Part shown: positions 54,401-63,133 of the stretch, piece by piece
How positions within the stretch are numbered: the stretch's first letter is position 1
Layout: each line of letters starts with the position of its first letter
Assembly (NCBI RefSeq): GCF_016817355.1
Contig: NZ_JADOTT010000011.1
Coordinates: 1-64,000 of the forward strand
Direction: 5' to 3'
Length of the DNA stretch: 64,000 bases
Origin: Maricaulis parjimensis
Lineage (GTDB): Bacteria > Pseudomonadota > Alphaproteobacteria > Caulobacterales > Maricaulaceae
Program-made: the position numbers and the translations under genes
Notes under the pieces: generated by a model
The model's database searches: none
Seen by the model: the letters and a program-made list of their open reading frames with translations, nothing else
Told to the model about the DNA's origin: nothing

Positions 54401-54775
54401 CGGGTCCTTGTGGTCGATGATGTGGAGACCAACCGGATCGTGGCCGCGGCCCTTGTCAGCAAGGCGGGCTATGAGGTCGAGACGGCATGCAATGGCCAGG
54501 AGGCCATCGACTGTCTGGAATGCAGTGAATTCGATGCCGTCTTCATGGACATCCAGATGCCGGTCATGTCCGGGGATGATGCCATCGCCATAATCCGGGA
54601 CAGCGGAAAACCCTATTCGAACCTGCCCATCTATGCGGTGACGGCGGATGCGACGTCCGGCGCCCGGGAACGGTATCTGGAGATCGGCGCGACGGGTTAT
54701 CTCGCCAAGCCGCTCGACCTGGCTCTGGTGCAGTCGGCGCTCAATACGCTCGCCGAGGAGCGAAAGCGCGCCTAG
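51413..54775 (+). CDS. Soluble hybrid histidine kinase (GAF-GAF-PAS-PAS-PAS-HisKA-HATPase-REC)
   Basis: 1120 residues. Domains: GAF about 20-165; second GAF about 185-335; PAS about 350-480, 490-610 and 613-735; HisKA with phospho-accepting H759 ([12 protein letters not shown]); HATPase with the N box (near 870) and G box GTGLGLTI (near 934); receiver about 993-1115 with phospho-acceptor D1046 (FMDIQMPVM). No membrane segment, so it senses a cytoplasmic signal. No separate response regulator lies adjacent. Its stop overlaps the convergent rnhA stop. Confidence 0.93.
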   Translation: MSDFREDKRIQALKRLDLLDTDVDAGFDALVELAVAVTGTPMAAISLVDENRQWFKARTGIAQQETPRADAICPVVLESDALVEIPDAKNDPRFAESSMVHGSACIRGYAGIAIHEPGGERIGVLCVMDSKPLNLDAGARQQLVSLARLVEDRIASEFAAAQGRAANAILDEIAREHGDYLADPAVMDTAFRRLLELLAEITGTGIAFLGEMLEDDEGRLVRAQVFVESKDDRRDFESYGLNAAVPLEYRCGGSLAGEVAQTGERMFCNAPAANPLARPMPNGEFVDNFAGIPVRCLGEVVAIVSLANREGGYTDRLLDSCEPLIQVIGDLNHARRSARARFEAQQRLERSERRFQLALNGVSAGIWEIDMEEGTLFTSNRLLEILGRTASEGQARGTYARNGIDLLLSRVHPEDRHRVEQGLGEAWNDGTALEMTYRYQHGDGHYIDLFVRGHTQYDENGKAIRMAGSAEDITERMRLVEAEARSRSRLEAVTELGGIGSWEYGFETDTLEWDAITRGIFGVSEDFMPSAREATGLFEPEVYSRLLRHILVSIRKDTTWDLELPIKAGDGRTVWVRAVGKPVFRRGKPHKLLGSLEDISQRKLHDDQMAALSARLAVALNSSGIGAWEFNLDTQQHWWDEGSLRLFGHRPGDDTDTLDFWRECVHPEDRDTVSAVVEAAFEERKDYRSEYRIVRPDGDIRHVRSHGVFRRRLDGTTVVSGVNIDISQDVRTQAEIERRRVEAEAANAAKSQFLANMSHEIRTPLNGVLGMAQILKMTGLDAKQSHYVETLQASGRALLDLIEDVLDISKIESGMAEFISEPFDPFDLVSGAAEVVRPIAEGKGLALQLDLDKTLPEHVLGDAKRVRQVLINMIGNAAKFTDTGSVRVRARALPQDHVRFEVIDTGPGIAADRHKHVFDRFAQVDDSATRRHGGTGLGLTICREIVERNGGRIGVDSRPGEGACFWFELPLPPVEAASEASPVVPLNVAPATSSGGRVLVVDDVETNRIVAAALVSKAGYEVETACNGQEAIDCLECSEFDAVFMDIQMPVMSGDDAIAIIRDSGKPYSNLPIYAVTADATSGARERYLEIGATGYLAKPLDLALVQSALNTLAEERKRA

Positions 54776-55209
54776 CGCGCTTCGGCCAGGCCTTCGCGCG
54801 CGAGTTCATCGGCGCGCTCATTGCCCGGATCGCCGGCATGTCCCTTCACCCAGCGCCACTCGATCGTGTGGGCTTTCGCCAGCTCGTCCAGATGCTGCCA
54901 GAGATCGACATTCTTGACCGGCTTCTTGTCGGCGGTCTTCCAGCCGCGCTTTTTCCAGCCATGGATCCATTTGGTGATGCCATCGCGCAAATAGACGCTG
55001 TCCGTGATCAGGATGACGTCCTTGTCGGAGCGCTTGAGCGCTTCGAGAGCCTTGATGGCCGCCATCATCTCCATCCGGTTATTGGTCGTCTCCGGCTCGC
55101 CGCCCTTGAGTTCCTTGCGATGGCCATTCCATTCCAGGATGGCGCCCCAGCCGCCGGGACCGGGATTTCCGGAACAGGCGCCGTCGGTATGAATGATGAT
55201 CTGTGTCAC
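54772..55209 (-). CDS. rnhA: Ribonuclease HI
   Basis: 145 residues. Catalytic residues D9, E47, D70 and D134 plus H124 match E. coli RNase HI ([40 protein letters not shown]). It removes RNA from RNA-DNA hybrids. The start is GTG at 55209, overlapping the stop of the SnoaL-like gene (GTGA). The 3' end overlaps the histidine-kinase stop through the CTAG sequence. Confidence 0.96.
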   Translation of the reverse strand: MTQIIIHTDGACSGNPGPGGWGAILEWNGHRKELKGGEPETTNNRMEMMAAIKALEALKRSDKDVILITDSVYLRDGITKWIHGWKKRGWKTADKKPVKNVDLWQHLDELAKAHTIEWRWVKGHAGDPGNERADELAREGLAEAR

Positions 55210-55577
55210 GCGATAATATCGTCCAAGGGTATGCCCTGAGCCTTGTAGAAGGTCAGGCGGTCAAAGTAGCCGCGTTGTAGCCGGATCAACCCGTCCTGGA
55301 CATGGAAGAAGCCACATCCGCGCAGCCCCGCCGGATCACTCCATTCCAGGATCGCCCAATCGCCATCCTCAAACAGGTTTTCGACATTGCAGACCATGGT
55401 GGCACGGGCGAATTCGGTCTCGAACAAGCGGCGGATGTTGTCGCGGCCTTCCAGCGGCGTATAGGCGACCTGGTGGTTCACCGCATCTTGATGATAGAGC
55501 GCGGTCAGGGCGTCGATATCGGCCGCGTTGAAGGCATCGACCCAAGCCTGAACGATGGATTTGGGAGAGGTGGGCAT
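55206..55577 (-). CDS. SnoaL/NTF2-like nuclear-transport-factor fold protein
   Basis: 123 residues, NTF2-like fold ([25 protein letters not shown] is the typical N-terminal helix pattern). Such proteins act as small-molecule isomerases or hydrolases, or bind ligands; the substrate is not known. Overlaps both neighbours by stop/start codons, so it is probably co-translated with rnhA. Confidence 0.85.
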   Translation of the reverse strand: MPTSPKSIVQAWVDAFNAADIDALTALYHQDAVNHQVAYTPLEGRDNIRRLFETEFARATMVCNVENLFEDGDWAILEWSDPAGLRGCGFFHVQDGLIRLQRGYFDRLTFYKAQGIPLDDIIA

Positions 55578-56008
55578 CAGGCACCGTCCGGGTATTTCTC
55601 GGCCATGTCCGCCAGGCCGGCCCGGATCAATTCCTCGAGGACGTCCAGATCCACATCGGCGAGCTTGTTGATGTAGAGGCAGGATTTCCCCAGCTTGTGT
55701 TTGCCGAGACGGGCGAGGATGCTGCTGAAATCGGTATAGCCGGGCATGATGTAGACAACGAGATTGGCCTTGCGGGCCGAAAACCCGGTCCGCATGAAAT
55801 CGCCTTCGCGGCCACTGTCATACTTGTAGTGATATTCGCCGAAGCCGACGATGGACGGGCCCCACATGCGGGCCTCCCATCCGGTGATCCGGCTCATCAT
55901 GTCCAAAAGGGTTTCTGCATCGGACCGGCGCACGGGATGTTCGATCGACGCGACATGGTCGGCCGGTGAAACCTGTGTCGGCTGGGTCTTGTTCTCTGCC
56001 TGTCCCAT
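55577..56008 (-). CDS. DUF1801 (YdhG-type) protein
   Basis: 143 residues in the DUF1801 family (EARMWGPSIVGFGEYHYKY, then VYIMPGYTDFSSILARLGKHKLGKSCLYINKL). Frataxin-like fold; function unknown. Its stop overlaps the next start (TGATG). First gene of the DUF1801-SnoaL-rnhA chain, 40 bases downstream of ispH on the same strand. Confidence 0.88.
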   Translation of the reverse strand: MGQAENKTQPTQVSPADHVASIEHPVRRSDAETLLDMMSRITGWEARMWGPSIVGFGEYHYKYDSGREGDFMRTGFSARKANLVVYIMPGYTDFSSILARLGKHKLGKSCLYINKLADVDLDVLEELIRAGLADMAEKYPDGA

Positions 56009-56047
56009 GGGGCCTCGCTATGCCGTCAGGACGGGCCTCTCCCGGTC

Positions 56048-56995
56048 TCAGGCGACGGCGCGGGGCAGCTTAAACACGATGTCCTCATCGGTCACCCGGA
56101 CATCTTCCTGGGTGACGTCGAAACGTTCCTTGAAGGCCTCGATCAGACCCTGGACGAGATCTTCCGGAGCCGAGGCCCCGGCCGTGATCCCGACGGTTTC
56201 CACCGGGCCGAGCTCGTCCCAGTCGACATCGGCCGCGCAGGACACAAGCTGGGCGCGCGGCGCTCCGGCGCGCAGGGCGACTTCCACCAGGCGCACGGAA
56301 TTCGAGGAATTGGGAGCGCCGATCACGAAGACGATATCGCTGTGCGGGGCCAGGGCTTTCACGGCGGCCTGCCGATTGGTCGTAGCGTAGCAGATGTCTT
56401 CCTTGTGCGGCGCCTTCATGCCGGGGAAACGCGCCTGCAGCACGTCCACAATGGCCGAGGTGTCGTCGACGGACAGCGTGGTCTGGGTGACGAAGGCGAG
56501 GCGGTTTTCATCCTTGGGCTGGAAGGCCTGGGCATCCTCGATCGTCTCGATCAGCGTCATCGACCCTTCAGGCAATTGTCCCATCGTGCCGATCACTTCG
56601 GGATGGCCGGCATGGCCGATCAGCAGGATCTCATCGCCATTATCTTCATGCCGCTGTGCTTCGACATGAACTTTGGAAACGAGCGGACAGGTCGCGTCGA
56701 CATAGATCATGTTGCGGCGCTGCGCCTCGGCGGGCACCTGTTTGGGGACCCCATGGGCGGAGAACACGACCGGGCGGTCGTCCGGGCATTCGTCCAGCTC
56801 TTCGACGAAGATCGCGCCCATTTGCTCCAGCCGTTCCACGACATGGCGATTATGGACGATCTCGTGGCGCACATAGACGGGCGCACCAAAGCGCTCCAGC
56901 GCGCGTTCCACGATCTGGATGGCGCGGTCCACCCCGGCACAGAAACCGCGCGGAGCGGCGAGCCGGATCGTCAGCTTGGGGCGGGTCGAAGTCAT
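56048..56995 (-). CDS. ispH: 4-hydroxy-3-methylbut-2-enyl diphosphate reductase
   Basis: 315 residues. Last step of the MEP isoprenoid pathway. The three Fe-S cysteines are C19 (PRGFCAGV), C103 (DATCPLV) and C202 (ICYATTNRQ). The active-site motif TQTTLS is near 170. The ATG at 56995 follows GAAGGAG. Length and motifs match family members. Confidence 0.96.
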   Translation of the reverse strand: MTSTRPKLTIRLAAPRGFCAGVDRAIQIVERALERFGAPVYVRHEIVHNRHVVERLEQMGAIFVEELDECPDDRPVVFSAHGVPKQVPAEAQRRNMIYVDATCPLVSKVHVEAQRHEDNGDEILLIGHAGHPEVIGTMGQLPEGSMTLIETIEDAQAFQPKDENRLAFVTQTTLSVDDTSAIVDVLQARFPGMKAPHKEDICYATTNRQAAVKALAPHSDIVFVIGAPNSSNSVRLVEVALRAGAPRAQLVSCAADVDWDELGPVETVGITAGASAPEDLVQGLIEAFKERFDVTQEDVRVTDEDIVFKLPRAVA

Positions 56996-57117
56996 GCTCG
57001 CGGAATCTCCTTCAGCGATGACATTGCGGAAGCCGCACACGCATCGTATGACCGTCCTAACAAAGTGCCCGGTCGCTATCCAGTGGCGGGGTCCGTTCCC
57101 AGGACAGGTAGTGCACA

Positions 57118-57693
57118 ATGTTTTCCAGTTCCGTGCGTTCTTTCGCCGCTCTCGCCCTTGCTGCGGGCATGCTTTCCGGTTGCCAGACCGTTTCCAACGT
57201 TCTGGAATCGCCGGAACCGAATGCCGGCCCGTGCCCGTCGGCCCTGTCGCTGTATGACGCGCACCGCATCGTCGAGATCAATGGCGAGGTCGCCTACGAG
57301 AATATCGGCTTCACCGGCGAAATTCTCGCTGTGCGCTCCCTGTGCAGCTATTATGGCGAACGTCCGATCATCGCGAACCTGGAAATGGATATGGGCTTCG
57401 GCCGCGGCCCGGCGGCTGTGGGGGAAACCCGGACCTATGAGTATTTCGTCGCCGTGACGCGCCGCGATGTCGGTGTGATCCACAAGGAAGTCTTCCCGAT
57501 CACGGTCCGTTTCGACCGCGGTCAGGACCGCGTCTTCCTGACGGAAACCATCGACGCCATCTCCATTCCGCGCGCGGAAGAGACCACGTCCGGCGTCAAT
57601 TTCGAGATCATTGTCGGCTTTGAGCTGACCCCGGAACAGATTGCCTTCAACCGCTCGGGACAACGCTTCCGCGTGGCTGCCGGCCAGGACTGA
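57118..57693 (+). CDS. Lipoprotein of unknown function
   Basis: 191 residues with lipobox L-S-G-C at 22 (AAGMLSGC), followed by a mostly beta domain with two cysteines in the mature part. No family recognised. It is divergent from ispH and four bases before argS, so it and argS are probably co-transcribed. Third-position GC supports coding. Confidence 0.75.
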   Translation: MFSSSVRSFAALALAAGMLSGCQTVSNVLESPEPNAGPCPSALSLYDAHRIVEINGEVAYENIGFTGEILAVRSLCSYYGERPIIANLEMDMGFGRGPAAVGETRTYEYFVAVTRRDVGVIHKEVFPITVRFDRGQDRVFLTETIDAISIPRAEETTSGVNFEIIVGFELTPEQIAFNRSGQRFRVAAGQD

Positions 57694-57697
57694 CATC

Positions 57698-59464
57698 ATG
57701 CCTTCTATTGCTGATCAGCTCAGCGCGGCGCTGGGCGACGCGTTTGCTTCCCTCGAGCTTCCGCGTGAGCTGGGCCGTGTCACCCCGTCCAAGCAGAACC
57801 CGGAAATCTTCCCCTTCCAGTGCAATGGCGCCATGCCGGCAGCCAAGCAGGCGAAGACCAATCCGCGTGAGCTGGCCGGCAAGCTGGTCGAATTTCTCCA
57901 TGGCCTGCCGCAGATCGGCGCCGCGGAGATTGCCGGTCCGGGCTTCATCAATCTGCGCCCGGCCGAGCATCTTTATTCCGAGCGTGCCGCCGAGATCGCG
58001 GCTGATGAGCGGGCCGGTGCCCCTGCGGTTGAAACACCGCGCAAGGTGATGATCGATTTCGGCGGACCGAATGTGGCCAAGCCGATGCATGTCGGCCATC
58101 TGCGCTCCTCCGTTCTGGGTGACAGCCTGCAGCGCCTTTTCCGCTTCCGCGGCGATGAAGTCGTCTCCGATATCCATCTCGGCGATTGGGGCCTGCAGAT
58201 GGGCCATCTCATCACCGAGCTGGAAGACGAACAGCCGGGCCTTCCCTATTTCGACGCTGCCATCACGGACGGTTATCCGTCCGAGCCGCCGGTCGATATT
58301 GAGGATCTGGCGCGTCTCTATCCGCAGGCGTCTGCCAAGGCCAAGTCTGATGAGGCCCGCCTGGAACGCTCCCGTGCGGCGACTGCCGAGCTGCAGGCCG
58401 GACGTCCGGGCTATCGCGCCCTGCTGAAGCATTTCATCGACGTGTCCGTCGCCGCCCTGAAGAAGGATTTCGGGGCGCTCGGCGTGCATTTCGACCTTTG
58501 GAAGGGCGAGAGCGATGTCGATCCGCTCATCCCCGGCCTGGTCGAGGACTTCAAGGCGCGCGGTGTGGCCGAAGAAAGCGACGGCGCTTGGATCGTGCGG
58601 GTCGCCCGCGAGGGTGACAAGAAGGAACTCGCCCCGCTCATCCTGGTCTCCAAGACCGGTGCGGCGCTCTATGGCACGACGGATCTCGCCACCATTCTCG
58701 ACCGCAAGCAAACAGTCGGCCCGGACCTGACGCTCTATGTCGTCGACCTGGCCCAGTCGGACCATTTCGAGCAGGTCTTCCGCGCCGCCGAGAAGGCCGG
58801 CCTGGCCGCCGAGGGCGCGCTGGAGCATGTGAAGTTCGGTACGGTCAATGGCAAGGATGGCAAGCGCCTGCGCACGCGTGATGGCGGCACCTTCCGTCTC
58901 GCCGACCTGATCTCCAGCGCAATCGAACGTGCAGATGAGCGTCTGAAAGAGGCGGGTCTCGCCGCCGATGTCGGGGCCGAGGAACATGACCGCGTGGCCC
59001 GCATGGTGGGCCTGGCCGCGATCAAGTTCGCCGACCTGCAGAATTACCGCACAACGAATTACGTGTTCGACCTGGATCGTTTCACCTCTTTCGAGGGCAA
59101 GACCGGTCCTTATCTCCTCTACGCGGCCGTGCGGGTGAAATCCCTGATGCGCCGCGCCGATGAGGCGGGTGTGAAACCGGGCACGATCCAGGCCGATGCC
59201 GCGGAAGAGCGCGATCTCGTCCTGGCGCTGGATGCCTTCGGTTCAGCTCTGGACCAGGCCTGCGAAAACCGCGCACCCAATGCGCTGTGCGATCACGCTT
59301 TCACCCTGGCCCAGGCTTTCTCGAAATTCTATTCAGCCTGCCCGGTCCTGTCGGCGGAGGATGACGCGGTGAAAGCCTCCCGTCTCGCCCTGGCCCGCGC
59401 CACCCTGACCCAGCTGGAACTTTGCCTGTCCCTGCTGGGCCTGGAAGCGCCGGAGCGGATGTAG
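57698..59464 (+). CDS. argS: Arginyl-tRNA synthetase
   Basis: 588 residues. Class I synthetase with the HIGH-type motif as GGPNVAKPMHVGHLRS (near 125-140) and the KMSKS-type loop GTVNGKDGKRLRTRDGG (near 390). N-terminal Add-1 domain and C-terminal DALR anticodon-binding domain (about 470-588). It charges tRNA-Arg. The start at 57698 is the first Met after the lipoprotein stop. A GC hairpin follows at 59469. Confidence 0.97.
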   Translation: MPSIADQLSAALGDAFASLELPRELGRVTPSKQNPEIFPFQCNGAMPAAKQAKTNPRELAGKLVEFLHGLPQIGAAEIAGPGFINLRPAEHLYSERAAEIAADERAGAPAVETPRKVMIDFGGPNVAKPMHVGHLRSSVLGDSLQRLFRFRGDEVVSDIHLGDWGLQMGHLITELEDEQPGLPYFDAAITDGYPSEPPVDIEDLARLYPQASAKAKSDEARLERSRAATAELQAGRPGYRALLKHFIDVSVAALKKDFGALGVHFDLWKGESDVDPLIPGLVEDFKARGVAEESDGAWIVRVAREGDKKELAPLILVSKTGAALYGTTDLATILDRKQTVGPDLTLYVVDLAQSDHFEQVFRAAEKAGLAAEGALEHVKFGTVNGKDGKRLRTRDGGTFRLADLISSAIERADERLKEAGLAADVGAEEHDRVARMVGLAAIKFADLQNYRTTNYVFDLDRFTSFEGKTGPYLLYAAVRVKSLMRRADEAGVKPGTIQADAAEERDLVLALDAFGSALDQACENRAPNALCDHAFTLAQAFSKFYSACPVLSAEDDAVKASRLALARATLTQLELCLSLLGLEAPERM

Positions 59465-59468
59465 TTTT

Positions 59469-59488
59469 CCTCCCCTGATCGGGGGAGG
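59469..59488 (+). terminator. Hairpin after argS
   Basis: Stem CCTCCCC / GGGGAGG (59469-59475 with 59482-59488), five bases after the stop codon, without a following T-run; a weak terminator candidate. Confidence 0.45.
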
Positions 59489-59539
59489 CGAGGGCGGTGC
59501 GCTTCTGCTAGTGTTTCAAAACCAGTGGAGGAGACGCCC

Positions 59540-59920
59540 ATGATTGCCATTGTGCTTGCCAGCCTGACCCTGACGACGGACCTGCCGGACGATCCGGAGC
59601 AGTATTCCGCCTGGATGCAGCAATCCTGTCAGATCCAGCAGGTCTCCCGTTCCGGCGGCGAGCCGGATGATCATGTGCCCTTCTGTGGCTGTCTGGATTC
59701 CCGGCTGCGTGACAGCATCAGTCTGGAAGCCTACCGGGTTTTTGCGCTGGGCTCTCAAGGTGCTATCCAGGACCAGGCCATGGTCGATGACTGGGAAGCG
59801 GCCCGCGATGCGGCGACCACAGAAGCTGCCGCGCTGCCGGAAGCCGAGCGCGCCGAACTCCAGCCGGCACTCCAGGGCGCACTCGGCGCGTGTCTGAGCC
59901 TGGCCTATCAGGGCGAATAA
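59540..59920 (+). CDS. Small secreted hypothetical protein with CxC-type cysteines
   Basis: 126 residues. A short hydrophobic N-terminus (about 1-13) may be a weak signal; then four cysteines (S-C-Q-I; F-C-G-C; A-C-L) in an acidic, helical protein. GGAGGAG lies six bases before the ATG at 59540. It lies between argS and the glycine riboswitch; no family recognised. Confidence 0.6.
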   Translation: MIAIVLASLTLTTDLPDDPEQYSAWMQQSCQIQQVSRSGGEPDDHVPFCGCLDSRLRDSISLEAYRVFALGSQGAIQDQAMVDDWEAARDAATTEAAALPEAERAELQPALQGALGACLSLAYQGE

Positions 59921-60023
59921 ACCGGCAAATTAACCGCCCTGCGAGATTGACTCTTCAGGCCGGAATCATAGAGTCCGCTGCAATTGCGAAACGGGGTCAT
60001 TTCCGTGGCTGCAGGACCACACT

Positions 60024-60234
60024 CCCCGCGGGAGAGACCGGCAAACAATGCCGGCGCCGAAGGCGCAACCGCCCCGGAAACGCTCAGGCCAAAGGACCGC
60101 GGGAGAGACAAACGCTGGAAAGTGGACGGGTTTTACCCATCCCACCGACGGAGCAAGCGCATCCTGCCGTGGATCGGACGGCATCAGGGATAGTCGCGGA
60201 ATCTCTCAGGTTATCGGGACAGCGGGGGCCAGGC
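60024..60234 (+). promoter_or_regulatory. Tandem glycine riboswitch (two aptamers)
   Basis: Aptamer I (about 60024-60100) has CGGGAGAGACCG, GCCGAAGGCGCAACCG and the 3' element ACGCTCAGGCCAAAGGACCG. Aptamer II (about 60097-60234) has GCGGGAGAGAC, ACCGACGGAGCAA and TCTCTCAGGTTATCGGGACAG. These paired GGGAGAGAC and CTCAGG-AAA-GGACAG elements are the glycine riboswitch consensus. The two aptamers lie directly in front of the glycine cleavage genes, whose expression they should raise when glycine is plentiful. Confidence 0.95.
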
Positions 60235-60274
60235 TTGCACACCCATCCGGGTTTGCGGGACCGCCCCCAACGCT
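60231..60274 (+). promoter_or_regulatory. Expression platform hairpin of the glycine riboswitch
   Basis: AGCGGGGGC (from 60231) can pair with GCCCCC-AA-CGCT just before the ribosome site of gcvT (AGGA, 60275-60278; ATG at 60287). No T-run follows, so control of translation rather than termination is the likely mode (inference). Confidence 0.55.
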
Positions 60275-60286
60275 AGGACCCGATGA

Positions 60287-61384
60287 ATGACCGACACACT
60301 TCTCAAAACCCCGCTCCACGCCCTTCATGTCGAACTGGGCGGAAAAATGGTGCCCTTCGCCGGCTATGACATGCCGGTCCAGTATCCGCTGGGCATTATG
60401 GGGGAGCACAATCAGACCCGTGAGAAGGCCGGTCTGTTCGACGTTTCCCATATGGGCCAGGCCCGCTATGAAGGCGATGAGGCCGCCCTGGAGGCGCTGA
60501 TCACGGCGGATCTCTCCACGCTCAATTCCGGCGAGCAGAAATACACGCTCCTGCTCAATGAGAAGGGCGGGATCCGCGATGACCTCATGGTCTCCCGTCC
60601 CTGGGGCGAACATCTCTTCCTGGTCGTGAATGCGGCCACCAAGGACAATGATTTCGCCCATATCGAGGCGGCCACCGCCGGCAAGGGCAAGCTGGTCCGC
60701 CTGGACGACCGCGCGCTGCTGGCGCTGCAGGGCCCGGCGGCCAAGGATGTCATGGCGCGTCTGTGCCCGGCAGCCTGCGAGATGATCTTCATGCAGTGCG
60801 GCACGTTCGAACTGGGCGGGGCCGAAGTCTACATCTCCCGCTCCGGCTATACCGGCGAGGACGGGTTCGAGATATCCATTCCGGCCGACAAGGCCGACGC
60901 GATTGCCCGCCTGATCCTGGCCGAGGACGAGGTCGAAGCGATCGGCCTGGGCGCCCGCGACAGCCTGCGTCTGGAAGCCGGTCTCTGCCTCTATGGTCAT
61001 GACATGGACGAAAACCGCACGCCGGTTGAAGCGTCGCTGATCTGGGCGCTGGCGCGCACGCGCCGTGACCGCGGTGACTTCCCGGGCGCCGCCGTCATCG
61101 CCCAGCAGATCGAGGACAAGACCTGCCAGAAGCGGGTCGGCCTGAAACTCACCGGCGCACCGGCCCGTGAAGGCGCCGAGATCGCTGACAAGGACGGAAA
61201 CATCATTGGCACCGTGACCTCCGGCGGCTTCGGCCCGACCGTGAGCGGTCCGGTCGCCATGGGCTATATCGATCGTGACTTCCTGGAACCGGGCACCGAG
61301 GTCGACGTGCTGGTCCGGGGCAAGGCCCGGCCGGCTACCATCACCAAATTGCCGTTCGTTCCGGCAAATTTCTATCGCGGCTAA
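60287..61384 (+). CDS. gcvT: Glycine cleavage system T protein (aminomethyltransferase)
   Basis: 365 residues. The T protein moves the methylene group from the lipoyl arm of H protein to tetrahydrofolate. Motifs: HVELGGKMVPFAGYDMPVQY at the start, FDVSHMGQ and SRSGYTGEDGFEI. The catalytic aspartate is in the MPVQYPLG region-to-FDVSHM fold. AGGA is eight bases before the ATG. First gene of the gcv operon under the glycine riboswitch. Confidence 0.97.
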   Translation: MTDTLLKTPLHALHVELGGKMVPFAGYDMPVQYPLGIMGEHNQTREKAGLFDVSHMGQARYEGDEAALEALITADLSTLNSGEQKYTLLLNEKGGIRDDLMVSRPWGEHLFLVVNAATKDNDFAHIEAATAGKGKLVRLDDRALLALQGPAAKDVMARLCPAACEMIFMQCGTFELGGAEVYISRSGYTGEDGFEISIPADKADAIARLILAEDEVEAIGLGARDSLRLEAGLCLYGHDMDENRTPVEASLIWALARTRRDRGDFPGAAVIAQQIEDKTCQKRVGLKLTGAPAREGAEIADKDGNIIGTVTSGGFGPTVSGPVAMGYIDRDFLEPGTEVDVLVRGKARPATITKLPFVPANFYRG

Positions 61385-61411
61385 CTCCAATACAGGGGCA
61401 GGAGTACTCTT

Positions 61412-61777
61412 ATGACCACGCGCTATACCGAAGATCATGAATGGATCACCGTCGACGGCGACATCGCCACTGTCGGCATCACCGCCTACGCCGCCGGCCA
61501 GCTCGGCGATGTCGTCTTTGTCGAGCTTCCCGAAGTCGGCAAGACGCTGTCCAAGGGCGATGAATTCGCCGTCGTGGAATCCGTGAAAGCCGCCTCCGAG
61601 GTCTATGCCCCGGTCGATGGCGAAATCACCGCGATCAATGACGCGCTGGAAGGCGAGCCCGCCACCGTCAATGAGGACGCCACCGGCGCCGGCTGGTTCG
61701 TGAAGATCAAACTGTCCGACGCCTCCCAGCTCGACGGTCTGATGGACGAAGCCGCCTACAACGCACACACCGCATAA
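61412..61777 (+). CDS. gcvH: Glycine cleavage system H protein
   Basis: 121 residues. The lipoyl-bearing carrier of the complex; lipoylated lysine K59 in E-S-V-K-A. Normal length. GGCAGGAG lies before the ATG, 27 bases after gcvT. Confidence 0.97.
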   Translation: MTTRYTEDHEWITVDGDIATVGITAYAAGQLGDVVFVELPEVGKTLSKGDEFAVVESVKAASEVYAPVDGEITAINDALEGEPATVNEDATGAGWFVKIKLSDASQLDGLMDEAAYNAHTA

Positions 61778-61788
61778 GGCTGAACCGC

Positions 61789-63132
61789 ATGCGTTACCTC
61801 CCCCACACAGACACAGACCGGAAGGCGATGCTCGACACGATCGGTGTCGCCTCCATCGATGAGCTGTTCAATGATGTGCCTGAAGCGGCGCGTCTGGACG
61901 GGCTGATCGACCTTCCCACCAAGCAGAGCGAGCTGCAGGTTGAACGCAGCCTCTCGGCCCTGGCAGCCCAGAACATCTCGGCCGGCCAGGCACCCTTCTT
62001 TGTGGGGGCGGGCGCTTACAAACACCATGTGCCGGCAACGGTGGATCATCTGATCCAGCGGTCCGAATTCCTGACGGCCTATACGCCCTATCAGCCGGAA
62101 ATCTCCCAGGGCACGCTGCAGACCCTGTTCGAATTCCAGACCCAGGTCGCCCTACTGACCGGCATGGATGTCGCCAATGCCTCCATGTATGACGGTTCCA
62201 CGGCCTGCGCCGAGGCGGTCATGATGGCCGCCCGCGTCACCCGCCGGAACAAGGCGATCATGGCCGGCGGCGTGCACCCGCACTATGTCGAGGCCTCCAA
62301 GACGCTGGCCAAATATTCCGACGTCGAGATTTCCGTCACCGATCCGGGCAAGGCGGACCTGTCCGAACTGATCGCCGCGATCGATGACGAGACGTCCTGC
62401 GTCGTCGTGCAGACCCCGGACGTGTTCGGCCGTCTGCATGATCTGCGCGAGATTTCCAGGATCGCCCATGAGAAGGGCGCGCTGGTCATCGCCGCCTTTA
62501 CCGAATGCGTCTCCCTGGGCCTGGTCGAGAGCCCGGGCGCCATGGGTGCGGACATCGCCGTGGGCGAGGGCCAGTCCATCGGCGTCGGCCTCAATTTCGG
62601 CGGCCCCTATGTCGGCCTCTTCGCCTGCAAGGATGATCGCCGCTTCATCCGCCAGATGCCGGGCCGCCTGGCCGGCGAGACCGTGGATGCCGATGGCCGC
62701 CGCGGTTATGTGCTGACCCTGTCGACGCGCGAACAGCATATCCGCCGCGACAAGGCGACCTCCAACATCTGCACCAATTCCGGCCTGTGCTCGCTGGCCT
62801 GGACGATCCATATGACGCTGCTGGGTGAAACCGGGATCAAGCAATTGGCGCGGATCAATCACGAGACCGCCTGCGAACTGGCCGACCTGCTCGAGACCGT
62901 TCCGGGCGTCCGCCTGGTCAATCAGAGCTTCTTCAACGAGTTCACGCTGGAACTTCCGAAGAATGCCGATGAGGTGGTCAATGATCTCGCCCGTTTCGGC
63001 GTGCTGGGCGGTGTCCCGGCCAGCCGGCTCTTCCCGGGCCAGTTCGAGAACTACCTGATTGTCGCCGCAACCGAGACCAACACGCCGGAAGACCTCGCCG
63101 TCTTCACCAAGGCCCTGGCAGGAGCGCTGTAA
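61789..63132 (+). CDS. gcvPA: Glycine dehydrogenase (decarboxylating) subunit 1
   Basis: 447 residues, the N-terminal half of the P protein in the split (two-gene) form. Motifs: [15 protein letters not shown], then [21 protein letters not shown] and [14 protein letters not shown]. It forms the P protein with GcvPB and decarboxylates glycine. The stop is one base before the next start (TAAGATG), giving coupled, equal production of both halves. Confidence 0.97.
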   Translation: MRYLPHTDTDRKAMLDTIGVASIDELFNDVPEAARLDGLIDLPTKQSELQVERSLSALAAQNISAGQAPFFVGAGAYKHHVPATVDHLIQRSEFLTAYTPYQPEISQGTLQTLFEFQTQVALLTGMDVANASMYDGSTACAEAVMMAARVTRRNKAIMAGGVHPHYVEASKTLAKYSDVEISVTDPGKADLSELIAAIDDETSCVVVQTPDVFGRLHDLREISRIAHEKGALVIAAFTECVSLGLVESPGAMGADIAVGEGQSIGVGLNFGGPYVGLFACKDDRRFIRQMPGRLAGETVDADGRRGYVLTLSTREQHIRRDKATSNICTNSGLCSLAWTIHMTLLGETGIKQLARINHETACELADLLETVPGVRLVNQSFFNEFTLELPKNADEVVNDLARFGVLGGVPASRLFPGQFENYLIVAATETNTPEDLAVFTKALAGAL

Positions 63133-63133
63133 G

